This document shows positions 33,441-44,251 of a DNA stretch of 64,000 nt, piece by piece. This stretch comes from Salinivenus lutea. Lineage in GTDB: Bacteria > Bacteroidota > Rhodothermia > Rhodothermales > Salinibacteraceae. The translations under genes and the position numbers were made by a program. Under the pieces are notes generated by a model. That model was not told the origin of the DNA. It saw only the letters and a list, made by a program, of their open reading frames with translations, and did not search any database. The stretch's first letter is position 1; each line of letters begins with the position of its first letter. The stretch lies in contig NCRC01000005.1 in the NCBI GenBank assembly GCA_002894685.1, positions 62,001-126,000 on the forward strand. The letters are read 5' to 3'.

Positions 33441-33508
33441 TAGGGTCCCACCTCGTCGGGGCGCCCTACAGTTCACGAACTCGATTCCCCCATTCCCCAA
33501 ATCGCACC

Positions 33509-36151
33509 ATGACCGCTGAACACGACCGACTTGATGCCTCCGAAGCCCGCCGCGCCGACTGGAAGAAGTGGGGGCCGTACCTGGCCGAACGCGCCTGGGG
33601 CACCGTCCGCGAGGACTACAGCGCCACCGGCGAGGCCTGGGAGCATTTTCCGCACGACCACGCCCGCAGCCGCGCCTACCGCTGGAACGAGGACGGCCTG
33701 GCCGGTTTCTGCGACCGCGACCAGACCGTCTGCCTCGGCCTCGGCCTCTGGAACGAGCAGGACCCCATCCTCAAGGAGCGCCTCTTCGGCCTCACGGGCA
33801 CGCAGGGCAACCACGGCGAGGACGTGAAGGAGTATTACTACTACCTCAATTCCACGCCGACCCATTCGTATGCCCGGATGCTCTACAAGTACCCGCAGGT
33901 GGCGTACCCGTACGCCGACCTCGTGCACGAGAGCGAGCGGCGGGGCAAGCACGACCCGGAGTACGAGCTGGTCGATGCGATCGGCGACGCCCTGAAGGCG
34001 GGCCGCTACTTCGACGTGTTCGTGGAGTACGCGAAGGCGGACGAAGAAGACCTTCTCTGCCGCATTACGGCCCACAATCGCGGCTCGGACGCCGCGCCGC
34101 TCCACCTGCTGCCCCAGATCTGGTACCGGAACCGGTGGTCGTGGACGGAGGAGGCCACGCGGCCCGTGATGGAGGCGGTGGGGGACCGCGAGATTCGGCT
34201 CCAGCAGGAGGACCTTGGCGAGCGATGGTGGTACGCGGATGCGCCCGACGGCACTGAGGTGGATCTGCTCTTTACCCACAACGAGACGAACCGGCAGCGC
34301 CTCTACGGGGCGGCCAACCCGAGCCCGTACGTCAAGGACGGCATCCACGACCACGTGGTGGACGGCGCGCCCGACGCCGTGCATCCCGAGCAGCGGGGCA
34401 CGAAGGCCGCCGCGCACGTCCGCACCGAGGTGCCCGCCGGCGAGGCCCGGACCGTCGAGATCCGCTTCACCCCCGAGCGCAAGCAGCGCCCCTTCGTGCA
34501 CTGCGGCCGGATGATCGACGACCGGCGCGAGGAGGCAGATGCCTTTTACGACGACGTGCAGCGCGACGACCTGTCCGAGGACGAGACGCGCATCCAGCGA
34601 CAGGCCTTCGCCGGGCTCATGTGGACGAAGCAGTTCTACCACTACGACGTGGACCGCTGGCTGGAGGGCGACCCCGCCCAGCCCGATCCGCCGTCAGGCC
34701 GCTGGCGCAACCGCGGGTGGGAGCACCTCAACAATAAGGACGTGGTCTCGATGCCGGACGCGTGGGAATACCCCTGGTACGCGGCGTGGGACCTCGCCTT
34801 CCACATGATCCCGGTCGCACTCATCGACACGGAATGGGCCAAGCGGCAGATGGTCCTCCTTACCCGCGAGTGGTACATGCACCCCAGCGGCCAAATGCCG
34901 GCCTATGAGTGGGCCTTCGACGACGTGAACCCCCCGGTCCACGCCTGGGCCGCCTGGCGCGTCTACCAGATCGACCGCAAGCAGCAAGGGGAGGGCGACA
35001 CCGAGTTCCTGGAGAAGGTCTTCCACAAGATGCTGCTCAACTTCACCTGGTGGGTCAACCGCAAGGACCGCGACGGCGACAACGTCTTCCAGGGCGGTTT
35101 CCTGGGGCTCGACAACATCGGCGTCTTCGACCGCAGCCAGGAGCTGCCCACGGGCGGCCACCTGGAGCAGGCCGACGGGACGGCGTGGATGGGCATGTTC
35201 TGTCTCAACATGCTGGCGATGGCCCTGGAGCTGGCCAAGACGAAGCCGGCCTACGAGGACGTGGCCACGAAATTCTTCGAGCACTTCGTCTACATCGCCG
35301 ACTCGATCAACTCCAAGTGCGGAGACACCGGTCTGTGGGACGAAGACGATGGGTTCTACTACGACACGATCCACTGCCCCAGCGGCGACATGATTCCGCT
35401 CGAAATCCGCTCGTTCGTGGGGCTCATCCCGCTCTTCGCCGTCGAGACGCTGGACAAGGACCAGCTGGCGGAGCTGCCCGACTTTCGGCGGCGCATGAAC
35501 TGGTTCATTGAGAACCGCCCCGAACTCATGGAGCACCTCACGCTCGACTCTGGGGGCGAGGACAAGCCGCGCATGCTGCTGTCACTGGTCGACGAGGACC
35601 GGCTCCGGCAGATCCTCGACCGCATGCTGGACCCCGACCAGTTTCTGTCGGACTACGGCCTGCGCTCCCTCTCGAAGGAGCACGAAGAGCACCCCTTCAC
35701 CTTCCACGCCGACGGGCAGCAGTTTTCCGTGCAGTACGAGCCAGCGGAGTCGCGGAGCGGCCTGTTCGGCGGCAACTCGAATTGGAGGGGCCCGGTGTGG
35801 TTTCCGGTGAACTACCTCATGATCGAGTCGCTGCAGAAGTTCGATTACTACTACGGGGACGACCTGACCGTGGAGATGCCGGAGGCCGACGAGCCGGAGC
35901 CGCTGTGGGACGTGGCCGGGCATCTGTCCCGCCGCCTTGCCCGCCTCTTCCAAAAAGACGAGGACGGCGAGCGCCCGGTCTTTGGCGGCGAGGCGCTGTT
36001 TCAGGAGGACCCGCATTGGCAGGACTACCCGCTCTTCTACGAGTACTTCCACGGCGACAACGGGGCGGGCATCGGCGCGAGCCACCAGACCGGCTGGACG
36101 GCCCTCGTCGCCAAGCTGCTCCAACAGAGCGGCGGGGCGTCTGGAGAATAG
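33509..36151 (+). CDS. GH63-like glucosidase (MGH1-type)
   Basis: An 880-residue cytosolic protein. It begins [20 protein letters not shown] and then [18 protein letters not shown], the start seen in MGH1/GH63-type glucosidases of bacteria. Further signatures: [58 protein letters not shown] with the probable catalytic acid (FDDVNPP), [20 protein letters not shown], and [22 protein letters not shown]63 members act on alpha-glucosidic links in mannosylglycerate-like solutes, glucosylglycerate or oligosaccharides. In a halophile a role in turning over a glucosylated compatible solute is possible (inference). ATG 33509 precedes the first conserved block. Confidence 0.88.
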   Translation: MTAEHDRLDASEARRADWKKWGPYLAERAWGTVREDYSATGEAWEHFPHDHARSRAYRWNEDGLAGFCDRDQTVCLGLGLWNEQDPILKERLFGLTGTQGNHGEDVKEYYYYLNSTPTHSYARMLYKYPQVAYPYADLVHESERRGKHDPEYELVDAIGDALKAGRYFDVFVEYAKADEEDLLCRITAHNRGSDAAPLHLLPQIWYRNRWSWTEEATRPVMEAVGDREIRLQQEDLGERWWYADAPDGTEVDLLFTHNETNRQRLYGAANPSPYVKDGIHDHVVDGAPDAVHPEQRGTKAAAHVRTEVPAGEARTVEIRFTPERKQRPFVHCGRMIDDRREEADAFYDDVQRDDLSEDETRIQRQAFAGLMWTKQFYHYDVDRWLEGDPAQPDPPSGRWRNRGWEHLNNKDVVSMPDAWEYPWYAAWDLAFHMIPVALIDTEWAKRQMVLLTREWYMHPSGQMPAYEWAFDDVNPPVHAWAAWRVYQIDRKQQGEGDTEFLEKVFHKMLLNFTWWVNRKDRDGDNVFQGGFLGLDNIGVFDRSQELPTGGHLEQADGTAWMGMFCLNMLAMALELAKTKPAYEDVATKFFEHFVYIADSINSKCGDTGLWDEDDGFYYDTIHCPSGDMIPLEIRSFVGLIPLFAVETLDKDQLAELPDFRRRMNWFIENRPELMEHLTLDSGGEDKPRMLLSLVDEDRLRQILDRMLDPDQFLSDYGLRSLSKEHEEHPFTFHADGQQFSVQYEPAESRSGLFGGNSNWRGPVWFPVNYLMIESLQKFDYYYGDDLTVEMPEADEPEPLWDVAGHLSRRLARLFQKDEDGERPVFGGEALFQEDPHWQDYPLFYEYFHGDNGAGIGASHQTGWTALVAKLLQQSGGASGE

Positions 36152-36478
36152 CAGATGGAGGATGAAACATGGAGGGTGCCAAGATTGGACGTGATGACCA
36201 TTGGAGGGATGGAGCGGTCGTTGTGTTCACCCTCACCCTGTCCCTCTCCCGTCGAGGGAGAGGGCACGCGGCATCGAGACGCCTCCTTTTTTCGGACGCG
36301 AAAAAGCGCGCCGAAATGTACTCTTTCTCCCAAGTCAGCACGAAGATGCACGACAGAACGTCCTCTCTCCCCCGGCGGGAGAGCGTTAGAGAGAGGGGGA
36401 TGCGACCCACTTTTGTGTAATTTATGACACAACGCAACGACGATGTCGCAGGTCCACGGAATAGCCAAACAAGATCAC
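36152..36478 (+). repeat. Gap with hairpin-rich CCCTCTCCC repeats
   Basis: 327 bases with no gene. Part 1 (36154-36214) repeats ATGGAGG-type units. Part 2 reads CACCCTCACCCTGTCCCTCT (36228-36247), with a perfect hairpin CCCTCTCCC (36242-36250)/GGGAGAGGG (36256-36264). Part 3 (36360-36402) has CTCTCCC and GGGAGAG around CCGGC, followed by AGAGAGAGGGGG. I recall the combination CCCTCACCC, CCCTCTCCC, GGGAGAGGG as a dispersed repeat in many unrelated bacteria. It could act as terminator for the upstream gene or be a mobile repeat copy. Confidence 0.7.
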
Positions 36479-37252
36479 ATGTCCGATGATACGTACGATG
36501 TCCCCGCGCTCACGACCGACCAGATGCGGGAGGTCGACCGCCTCATGGTGGAGGCCTACGGCATCGAGCTACTACAGATGATGGAGCATGCGGGGCGCCA
36601 CCTCGCCCATCTCGCCCGGCGTCGACTCCTGGAGGGAGACCCGCGGGGGACCTCCGTGGTTGTGTTGGCGGGCACGGGAGGAAACGGTGGGGGCGGACTG
36701 GTGGCGGCCCGGCGGCTGCACGGATGGGGCGCGTCGGTGCGCGTTGTGACGACGAAGGCTCCGGCGGCCTACGAGGGCGTGCCGGCCCACCAGCTCCGCA
36801 TCCTGCAGAACATGGACGTACCGGTCACGCCCGCAACGAACGATCCGGCGCTCCCGGAGGCCGACCTGCTGCTCGATGCCCTCATCGGCTACAGCCTCTC
36901 CGGGGATCCGCGGGGCGCGGCGGCCCGCCTCATCCAGGCCGCCAACGACCACCCGGCGCCAGTGCTGAGCCTCGATGTGCCCTCGGGCGTCGACGCCACG
37001 ACCGGCACCGTCCACACGCCCGCCGTCCGGGCCGATGCGACGATGACCCTGGCGCTGCCGAAGGAGGGGCTCGGGGCCGACCCCGCCGCTGAGGCCGTCG
37101 GGGCGCTGTTTCTGGCCGACATTGGCGTTCCGCCGTCGCTCTACGCGGAGCCCACGCTCGGCCTCAACGTCGGCCCCCTCTTTGCCCACACAGATCTTCT
37201 CTCTCTGACTCCCATCGACGATGATCGATTTCGCGCGCGACCGGTGCAGTGA
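36479..37252 (+). CDS. nnrE: NAD(P)H-hydrate epimerase-like protein (YjeF N-terminal domain only)
   Basis: A 257-residue protein of the YjeF_N fold: ALTTDQMREVDRLMVEAYGI, LLQMMEHAGRHLAHLARRRL, VVVLAGTGGNGGGGLVAARR, then ADLLLDALIGYSLSGDPRGA, VLSLDVPSGVDATTGTVHTP and ADATMTLALPKEGLG. The family interconverts the R and S forms of NAD(P)HX. Here the usual GNNGGDG motif reads GGNGGGG, so the Asp is missing and activity may differ. The C-terminal ADP-dependent dehydratase domain is absent. Its last 32 bases overlap the debranching enzyme gene. ATG 36479 was chosen; ATG 36443 is also in frame and adds 12 residues. Confidence 0.8.
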   Translation: MSDDTYDVPALTTDQMREVDRLMVEAYGIELLQMMEHAGRHLAHLARRRLLEGDPRGTSVVVLAGTGGNGGGGLVAARRLHGWGASVRVVTTKAPAAYEGVPAHQLRILQNMDVPVTPATNDPALPEADLLLDALIGYSLSGDPRGAAARLIQAANDHPAPVLSLDVPSGVDATTGTVHTPAVRADATMTLALPKEGLGADPAAEAVGALFLADIGVPPSLYAEPTLGLNVGPLFAHTDLLSLTPIDDDRFRARPVQ

Positions 37253-39203
37253 CCTCTCCATTTCTCAGTCCCGCGAGTGGCTCGTCACAAACGGCATCGG
37301 CGGGTACGCGTCCGGCACCGTGGGCGGGCCCCGCACCCGTGCCTACCACGGCCTCCTCGCCGCCGCTCTCGACCCGCCCCTCGGCCGCACGCTGCTCGTC
37401 TCGCACGTCGACGAAACCATCGACTACGACGGGCGGGCGTACGACCTGGCCACCCACCGCTGGGGCGACGGCACCGTGGCGCCCCGCGGCGTCGTGCACC
37501 TGGACCGCTTTTGCCTGGAGGGCACCGTGCCGGTGTGGACCTACACGCTCGGCGACGCCCTTCTGGAAAAGCGGGTGTGGATGGAAGAGGGGGCGAACAC
37601 GACGTACGTGCAGTACCGCCTGCCGCGGGCCCGAGCCCCGGTCACGCTTCGCGCGAAAGCATTCGTCACCCATCGCGACCACCACGCGCCGACCCGGGCC
37701 GGAGACTGGCAGATGGACGGGTCGGCGACGGACGGGGGGCTCCGGGTGGACGCCTACGACGACGCGGCCCCCATTTTTCTGCGCAGCGCCGACGCCGGCC
37801 TCACGTCCACCCACACGTGGTACCGCGACTATGCGCTGCCCGCCGAGTCGGACCGCGGCCTGCCGGACCGCGAGGACCTGCTCCACGCCGCCACGGCCGA
37901 GGCGACGCTCGCCCCCGAAGAATCGCTCACGCTTACATTCAGCACCCAAGCTGAAGCGTCGCTCGATGGTCCCTCGGCGCTTGCCCGTCGACAAGAACGC
38001 GATGACCGGCTGGTGACGCAGGCGGACCTGGGCGACGCGTCTGAGGACATCCAGCACCTCGCCCGCGCCGCCGACCAGTTCGTCGTCGACCGGGCCACGG
38101 CGGACGCGCCCGACGGCAAATCCATCATCGCCGGCTACCCGTGGTTCGGCGACTGGGGGCGCGACACGATGATTGCCCTGCCGGGCCTCACGCTCACGAC
38201 GGGGCGGCCCGACGTGGCCAAGAAGATCCTGCGCACCTACGCCCGCCACGTGGACCGGGGCATGATCCCGAATCGCTTCCCCGACCAGGGCGACACGCCC
38301 GAGTACAACACCGTCGACGCCACGCTCTGGTACGTCGAAGCGATCCGGGCAACCGTCGACGCGACCGGCGACACGGCGCTGCTGCGCGATCTCTTTCCGG
38401 TGTTACAAGACATCGTCGAGTGGCACGAGAAGGGCACGCGGTACGACATCCAGGTCGATCCCGACGACGGGCTCCTGCGGGCGGGCACGCCGGGCGTGCA
38501 GCTCACCTGGATGGACGCGAAGGTGGGCGACTGGGTCGTGACGCCCCGCATCGGCAAGCCGGTGGAGGTCAATGCGCTCTGGTACAACGCCCTGCGGAGC
38601 CTGGAATCCTTTGCGGAGACGCTGGGGGAGCCCGTCGATCCGTTCGCCGAGCGGGCCGATCAGGTGGAGTCCCACTTCGACCGCTTCTGGGACGCCGGGC
38701 GGGAGCACCTCCGCGATGTGATCGACGGGCCGGACGGCGACGATCCGAGCCTGCGCCCGAACCAGCTTTTTGCCGTCTCGCTTCCGCACAGCCCCCTGTC
38801 GCGAAAAGAGCAGCGAGCCGTCGTCGAGACCTGCGCCGCCCACCTCTACACGCCCCACGGCCTCCGCAGCCTCGCGCCCACCCATCCGGACTACGTGGGC
38901 ACATACCAGGGCGATCGCGAGCACCGCGACGGCGCGTACCACCAGGGCACCGTCTGGAGCTGGCTGATCGGCCCGTTCGTGAGGGCCCACCTGCGGGTGC
39001 ACGACGATCCCGAAACGGCGCGCTCCTACCTCGCCCCGCTGCACCGACATCTTGCCGGGCACGGGGTGGGCAGCATCAGCGAAATCTTTGACGGCGACGC
39101 CCCCTTTACGCCGCGCGGCACCCCGGCCCAGGCGTGGGGCGTGGCACAGCTGCTGGAGGCGTGGGCGGCCGTGCAGGACGCCGCGGGTCGCCCCGCCTCG
39201 TGA
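37221..39203 (+). CDS. Glycogen debranching enzyme (amylo-alpha-1,6-glucosidase type)
   Basis: A 660-residue cytosolic protein. The N-terminal GDE domain (about 1-260) starts SREWLVTNGIGGYASGTVGG then PRTRAYHGLLAAALDPPLGR. The C-terminal (alpha/alpha)6 glucosidase domain has IIAGYPWFGDWGRDTMIALP, the signature of the archaeal/bacterial GDE_C (GH133) group, GMIPNRFPDQGDTPEYNTVD, LTWMDAKVGDWVVTPRIGKP, and AYHQGTVWSWLIGPFVRAHL followed by SISEIFDGD. The family hydrolyses the alpha-1,6 branch stubs of glycogen. With GH15 and GH63 it makes an alpha-glucan degradation set, and transketolase follows. Confidence 0.93.
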   Translation: MIDFARDRCSDLSISQSREWLVTNGIGGYASGTVGGPRTRAYHGLLAAALDPPLGRTLLVSHVDETIDYDGRAYDLATHRWGDGTVAPRGVVHLDRFCLEGTVPVWTYTLGDALLEKRVWMEEGANTTYVQYRLPRARAPVTLRAKAFVTHRDHHAPTRAGDWQMDGSATDGGLRVDAYDDAAPIFLRSADAGLTSTHTWYRDYALPAESDRGLPDREDLLHAATAEATLAPEESLTLTFSTQAEASLDGPSALARRQERDDRLVTQADLGDASEDIQHLARAADQFVVDRATADAPDGKSIIAGYPWFGDWGRDTMIALPGLTLTTGRPDVAKKILRTYARHVDRGMIPNRFPDQGDTPEYNTVDATLWYVEAIRATVDATGDTALLRDLFPVLQDIVEWHEKGTRYDIQVDPDDGLLRAGTPGVQLTWMDAKVGDWVVTPRIGKPVEVNALWYNALRSLESFAETLGEPVDPFAERADQVESHFDRFWDAGREHLRDVIDGPDGDDPSLRPNQLFAVSLPHSPLSRKEQRAVVETCAAHLYTPHGLRSLAPTHPDYVGTYQGDREHRDGAYHQGTVWSWLIGPFVRAHLRVHDDPETARSYLAPLHRHLAGHGVGSISEIFDGDAPFTPRGTPAQAWGVAQLLEAWAAVQDAAGRPAS

Positions 39204-39357
39204 GGCGTCCCGTGGCGGGCGGCGACGCTGTAACGGACACCCCTCCTGCACGACAGAATCGCCGAGCGTGGACCTGGAGGCGTCTGCCCTCAGGGCGCCC
39301 GGAGACGCCGGCCGTTCACCTCGAGCATTCCCTCCCGACACATCCCCCCGCTGAGTC

Positions 39358-41370
39358 ATGCCCTCTTCTTCGCTCGACGAGACCTGCGTCAACACAATTC
39401 GCTTCCTGGCCGCCGACGCCGTGGAGGAGGCCGGCAGCGGCCACCCCGGCATGCCGCTCGGCGCCGCGCCCATGGCGTACGTGCTCTGGGATCGCTTCCT
39501 GAAGCACAACCCGGAGAATCCGGACTGGCCGAACCGCGACCGCTTCGTGCTGTCGGCGGGCCACGGGTCGGCCCTGCTGTATGCGCTGCTGCACCTCTAC
39601 GGCTACGACCTGCCGCTGACGGAGCTCAAGAATTTCCGCCAGCTGCACAGCAAGACGCCCGGCCACCCCGAGTACGGCCACACGCCCGGCGTGGAGACGA
39701 CGACCGGCCCCCTCGGGCAGGGCTTCGCCAACGGCGTGGGGATGGCCCTCGCCGAGCGCTACCTGTCCGGGACGTTCAACACCGAGGAGCACACCCTCCT
39801 CGACCACTACACCTACGGCATCGTCAGCGACGGCGACCTGATGGAGGGGATCTCGGCGGAGGCGGGCGCCCTGGCCGGCCACCTCGGCCTCGGCAAGCTG
39901 ATCTACCTCTACGACCAGAACTGCATCTCGATCGAGGGGGAGACCGACCTCGCCTTCACCGAGCGCGTGGCCTCCCGCTTCGACGCGCAGGGCTGGCACG
40001 TGCAGCACGTGGAGAACGGGACCGACCTCGACGACATCGAGGCGGCCATCGCGTCGGCTCAGGAGGTCACGGAGCGGCCCTCCCTCATCTGCGTCCGCAC
40101 CCACATCGGGTACGGGAGCCCACAGCAGGACACGGCCGACGTGCACGGCTCGCCGCTCGGGGACGACGACCTGGCGGCCACGAAGGAGCACTTCGGCTGG
40201 CCCACGGAGCCGCGCTTCCACGTGCCCGAGGAGGTCTACACGCACTGCCGGCGCACCCTGCGGACCGGGGCCGAGCAGGAAACTGCCTGGGAGCGCACCG
40301 TGGAGGCGTACCGCGAGGCGCACCCGGAGGCGTGCCGCCTCTTTCTGGGGGCGATGGAGGGAGACGTGCCGGAGTACGAGGCCGATCAGACGCCCGTCTT
40401 CCATCCAGCGGACGGCCCGATGGCCACGCGTAACGCCTCGGGCGAGACGCTGCAGGCACTGGCCGACAACATCTGCACGCTCGTCGGCGGCTCGGCCGAC
40501 CTGGCGCCCTCCAACAAAACGCACCTGGAGGGATACGGCACCTTCCAGGCCGACAAGACCGGTCGAAACCTCCACTTCGGCGTCCGTGAGCACGCGATGG
40601 GCGCCATCACGAACGGCCTGGCCCTGCACGGCGGTCTCCTGCCGTTCGACGCCACCTTCTTCACTTTTTCCGACTACATGCGCCCGGCCCTGCGGCTGGC
40701 GGCATTGATGGGCCTTCGCCGCGTGACGGTCTTTACGCACGACTCGGTTGCGCTCGGGGAGGACGGGCCGACCCATCAGCCGGTGGAGCACCTCATGGCC
40801 ATGCGTGCGATCCCGGGCTACACGGTCCTCCGGCCCGCCGACGCCAACGAGACGGCCGCGGCGTGGCGCTTTGCTGTGCAGCACGACGGGCCGGTGGGCC
40901 TCGTCCTCTCTCGTCAGACGCTCCCCATCCTCGCCCCCGATCGGGTTCCGCACGACGCCGTTGAGCGCGGGGCCTACGTCCTGGAAGACCCCGCCCGCAC
41001 GCCGGACGTGACCCTCCTGGCCACCGGATCGGAAGTGCACCTCGCCCGGGACGCCGCCGCGGCCCTCGCCGACGACGACGTGGCCGCCCGTCTCGTGTCG
41101 ATGCCGTCGATGGAGCGGTTCGAGGCACAGCCCGAGGAGTACCGCCGGGCGGTCCTTCTGGCCGAGGTCCCAACGGTAGCCGTGGAGGCCGGCATCACCC
41201 GCGGCTGGCATCATCTTGTTGGGGACGACGGGGCCGTCGTTGGGCTCGACCGCTTCGGCCTCTCCGGCCCCGGGGAGGCGGTCTACGAAGAACTCGGCTT
41301 CACCGTCGACCGCGTCGTCGGCACTGTCCACGAGGTACTGAAAGACGCGGCCTCCCCGGCGGTCTCGTGA
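39358..41370 (+). CDS. tkt: Transketolase
   Basis: A 670-residue thiamine diphosphate enzyme that moves two-carbon units in the non-oxidative pentose phosphate pathway. Motifs: [20 protein letters not shown] with the catalytic His, [40 protein letters not shown] for ThDP and metal, [40 protein letters not shown] and [18 protein letters not shown]. Length and domain order (PP, Pyr, C-terminal) are normal. It leads a run of pentose phosphate genes: tkt, tal-pgi, a HAD gene, gnd, zwf, pgl. Confidence 0.97.
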   Translation: MPSSSLDETCVNTIRFLAADAVEEAGSGHPGMPLGAAPMAYVLWDRFLKHNPENPDWPNRDRFVLSAGHGSALLYALLHLYGYDLPLTELKNFRQLHSKTPGHPEYGHTPGVETTTGPLGQGFANGVGMALAERYLSGTFNTEEHTLLDHYTYGIVSDGDLMEGISAEAGALAGHLGLGKLIYLYDQNCISIEGETDLAFTERVASRFDAQGWHVQHVENGTDLDDIEAAIASAQEVTERPSLICVRTHIGYGSPQQDTADVHGSPLGDDDLAATKEHFGWPTEPRFHVPEEVYTHCRRTLRTGAEQETAWERTVEAYREAHPEACRLFLGAMEGDVPEYEADQTPVFHPADGPMATRNASGETLQALADNICTLVGGSADLAPSNKTHLEGYGTFQADKTGRNLHFGVREHAMGAITNGLALHGGLLPFDATFFTFSDYMRPALRLAALMGLRRVTVFTHDSVALGEDGPTHQPVEHLMAMRAIPGYTVLRPADANETAAAWRFAVQHDGPVGLVLSRQTLPILAPDRVPHDAVERGAYVLEDPARTPDVTLLATGSEVHLARDAAAALADDDVAARLVSMPSMERFEAQPEEYRRAVLLAEVPTVAVEAGITRGWHHLVGDDGAVVGLDRFGLSGPGEAVYEELGFTVDRVVGTVHEVLKDAASPAVS

Positions 41371-41403
41371 GGCTGCGTCCTGTATTTGGCACCTCGGCCC
41401 ACA

Positions 41404-41452
41404 TCGCCCAACCTGCAACGCGAAACGTTCCAACGCCCAACCCAACATCCCC
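41404..41452 (+). repeat. CAACGC right arm before the tal-pgi start codon
   Basis: CGCCCAACCTGCAACGC followed by GAAACGTTCCAACGCCCAAC and CCAACATCCCC runs into the start codon. It has the orientation and composition of the other right arms (CA-rich, few G). No left arm follows the tkt stop. No Shine-Dalgarno sequence is seen before the ATG. Confidence 0.75.
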
Positions 41453-44251
41453 ATGCCCGAAACCCAAACTGCCCAATCGCCCACCCTTGCCGCCCGCAAC
41501 GAGGGCCAGTCCCTCTGGCTCGACTACATCCGCCGCAGCCTCATGGACAGTGGGCAGCTCCAGCGCCTTGTCGACGAGGACGCCCTGCGCGGCCTCACCT
41601 CCAACCCCGCCATCTTCCAGAAGGCCATCGGCGGAAGTGACGAGTACGACGACGCCATCGCGGCCTTCCTGAACGAAGACCCCACGATGGAGCCCGGCGA
41701 GATCTACGAACGGCTGGCGGTGGAGGACATCCGCCGCGCCGCCGACATTCTGCGCCCCGTGTACGACGAGACGGGGTACGACGGCGTCGTGAGCCTGGAG
41801 GTGTCCCCGCACCTTGCCCACGACACCGAGGGCACCCTCGAAGAGGCGCGCCGCCTGTGGGACGCCGTGGACCGGCCCAACCTTATGATCAAGGTGCCGG
41901 CCACCGACGAAGGGATCCCCGCCATCGAGCAACTGCTGAGCGAGGGGATCAATGTCAACGTGACCCTCATGTTTTCGCTCGACCACTACGAAAAGGTCGC
42001 CCAGGCCTACCTCGACGGCCTCCGCCGGGCCGACGACCCGAGCGGCATTGTCTCGGTGGCCTCCTTCTTCGTGAGCCGCGTGGCACGGGAGGTCGACACC
42101 CGGCTGGAGGAGCGCGGGCTCACCGACGAGGTGGACGTCGACGGCAGCGACGTGGCCATCGCCAACGCCAAGAGGGCCTACCAGCGCTTCCTGGAGATCT
42201 TCCACGGTGACGAATTCACTGATCTCCGCGAGCAGGGCGCCTTCGTGCAGCGGCCCCTCTGGGCGTCCACCAGCACCAAGGACCCCAGCCGCTCGGACGT
42301 GCTCTACGTCGACTCGCTCATTGGGCGGGAGACGGTGAACACCATTCCGCCCGGCACGCTCGATGCCTTCCGCGACCACGGCACGGTCAGCGGCCAAACG
42401 GCGACCGACGACCTCGACCGCGCTGACGCGGTGCTGCGCCGTCTTGCGGAGGTCGGCATCGACCTCGACGACGTGACCGAGACGCTGCAAGAACGGGGCG
42501 TGGAGAAGTTTTCGAATCCGTTCGACGACCTGATGGCGACGCTGGAGCAGAAGCGCAACGAGATTCGGGACGAGCGCCCCGATCCCGTGTCGTTTCGCCT
42601 GAACGGGTACGAGGAGCGCGTGGTGGAACGGCTGCAGACCTGGAAGACGGACGATTTTGCGTGCCGACTGTGGCGCCACGACCCCACCCTCTGGGCCGAC
42701 GAGGACACGCCGGAAATCACGAACCGCCTCGGCTGGCTCGATCTGCCCGAGGCCATGCAGGACCAGGCCGAGGAGATTACGGCCTTCGCCGACTCGGTCA
42801 AAGACGCGTTCGACGACGTGGTGGTGCTCGGCATGGGCGGCTCCAGCCTCGCGCCGGACGGGTTCAGCACGGTGTTCGACGCGGCGGACGGCTACCCGGA
42901 CCTCACCGTGCTCGACAGCACGCACCCCGATGCCGTCACGGCCCTCGCCGACGACCTGGACCTGGCGCGCACCCTCTTCGTCGTGGCCAGCAAGTCGGGC
43001 ACCACCACCGAGACGCTCTCCTTCTTCCGCTACTTCTGGGACCGGGTCTCGGACGTCACCGACACGCCGGGCGACCACTTCGTGGCGAACACCGACCCGG
43101 GCTCGAACCTGGAGGAGCTGGGGCAGGAACGGAACTTCCGCGCCGTCTTCCTCGCCCCGTCCGACGTGGGCGGGCGCTACTCGGCGCTCACGCCCTTTGG
43201 CCTCGTCCCCGCGGCCCTCATGGGCATTGACATTGCGCAACTGCTCGACCGGGCGTGGGCCGCGGAGGCGGGCTCCGACTTCTGCGTGGAGGCGCCGAAC
43301 AACGCGGGCCTGGCGCTGGGCGCCGCCCTCGGGGAGCTGGCCACGGCGGGGCGCAGCCCGGAGACTACTTCCTCCCTGCGGTCGGGGCGCGACAAGGTCA
43401 CCTTCGTCACTTCTCCCACACTGGACGCATTCCCCGCGTGGCAGGAGCAGCTCATCGCCGAGAGCACCGGCAAGGACGACACCGGCATCGTGCCCGTCGC
43501 CGACGAGCCGCTGGCCGGGCCCGAGGCCTACGGCGACGATCGCGTCTTCGTCTACTTCTACCTCGACGGCGAACAGGATCGCGACACCGTCGACACGCTC
43601 GAGGCCCTCGAGGACGCTGGCCACCCCGTCATCAGTATCCGGCTCGACGACCGCTACGACCTCGCCCGGGAGATGTACCGCTGGGAGATGGGCGTCGCTT
43701 CCGCTGGAGCAATCCTTGGCATCCATCCCTTCAACCAGCCGAACGTGGAGGCCGCCAAGCGCCTTGCCAGGGAGGCCATGCGGGCCGAGGACGGGGCCGG
43801 GGGCGAGACGCGCACCATCGCCGCCGACGACGAGGCCGTCCTGGAGCAGGAGCTGGCCGACTGGCTCGACGCGGCCGACGACACGAGCTACCTCGGCGTG
43901 CAGGCCTACCTCGCCCCGACCGACGAGACGACGGCGGCACTACACGACCTCGTCTCGGCCCTTCGCGACCGGACCGGCCTGGCCACCACGCTCGGCTACG
44001 GGCCCCGCTTTCTGCACTCCACCGGTCAGCTGCACAAGGGCGGCCCGCCCAACGGCCTCTTCCTGCAGCTTGTGGACACCCCGCGCGACGACGTGCCCGT
44101 GCCGGAAACCGACTTCACCTTCAAGGAGCTCATCGCCGCCCAGGCCACCGGCGACTACCAGGCTCTCCAGGACGCCGACCGCACGGTGCTTCGGGTGCGG
44201 GTGGAGGCCGACTCCCTCGGCGATCTCGTTGAGACAATCCGGGCGCGGTAG
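41453..44251 (+). CDS. tal-pgi: Bifunctional transaldolase / glucose-6-phosphate isomerase
   Basis: A 932-residue fusion. Transaldolase (about 15-370): GLTSNPAIFQKAIGGSDEYD, then VVSLEVSPHLAHDTEGTLEE, NLMIKVPATDEGIPAIEQLL with Schiff-base Lys147, INVNVTLMFSLDHYEKV, and RPLWASTSTKDPSRSDVLYV. Phosphoglucose isomerase-like part (about 390-930): DVVVLGMGGSSLAPDGFSTV, LFVVASKSGTTTETLSFFRY, RYSALTPFGLVPAALMGIDI, and HPFNQPNVEAAK. The fusion joins the end of the non-oxidative pentose pathway to regeneration of G6P, which allows pentose phosphate cycling. The same fusion is known in several actinobacteria, cyanobacteria and Bacteroidota-related genomes. Confidence 0.95.
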   Translation: MPETQTAQSPTLAARNEGQSLWLDYIRRSLMDSGQLQRLVDEDALRGLTSNPAIFQKAIGGSDEYDDAIAAFLNEDPTMEPGEIYERLAVEDIRRAADILRPVYDETGYDGVVSLEVSPHLAHDTEGTLEEARRLWDAVDRPNLMIKVPATDEGIPAIEQLLSEGINVNVTLMFSLDHYEKVAQAYLDGLRRADDPSGIVSVASFFVSRVAREVDTRLEERGLTDEVDVDGSDVAIANAKRAYQRFLEIFHGDEFTDLREQGAFVQRPLWASTSTKDPSRSDVLYVDSLIGRETVNTIPPGTLDAFRDHGTVSGQTATDDLDRADAVLRRLAEVGIDLDDVTETLQERGVEKFSNPFDDLMATLEQKRNEIRDERPDPVSFRLNGYEERVVERLQTWKTDDFACRLWRHDPTLWADEDTPEITNRLGWLDLPEAMQDQAEEITAFADSVKDAFDDVVVLGMGGSSLAPDGFSTVFDAADGYPDLTVLDSTHPDAVTALADDLDLARTLFVVASKSGTTTETLSFFRYFWDRVSDVTDTPGDHFVANTDPGSNLEELGQERNFRAVFLAPSDVGGRYSALTPFGLVPAALMGIDIAQLLDRAWAAEAGSDFCVEAPNNAGLALGAALGELATAGRSPETTSSLRSGRDKVTFVTSPTLDAFPAWQEQLIAESTGKDDTGIVPVADEPLAGPEAYGDDRVFVYFYLDGEQDRDTVDTLEALEDAGHPVISIRLDDRYDLAREMYRWEMGVASAGAILGIHPFNQPNVEAAKRLAREAMRAEDGAGGETRTIAADDEAVLEQELADWLDAADDTSYLGVQAYLAPTDETTAALHDLVSALRDRTGLATTLGYGPRFLHSTGQLHKGGPPNGLFLQLVDTPRDDVPVPETDFTFKELIAAQATGDYQALQDADRTVLRVRVEADSLGDLVETIRAR

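Noticed and set aside
41300-43726. Antisense ORF of about 800 codons opposite tal-pgi
   Set aside because: Long antisense frames are expected in high-GC genes; it has no family motif, and the plus-strand fusion enzyme is certain.
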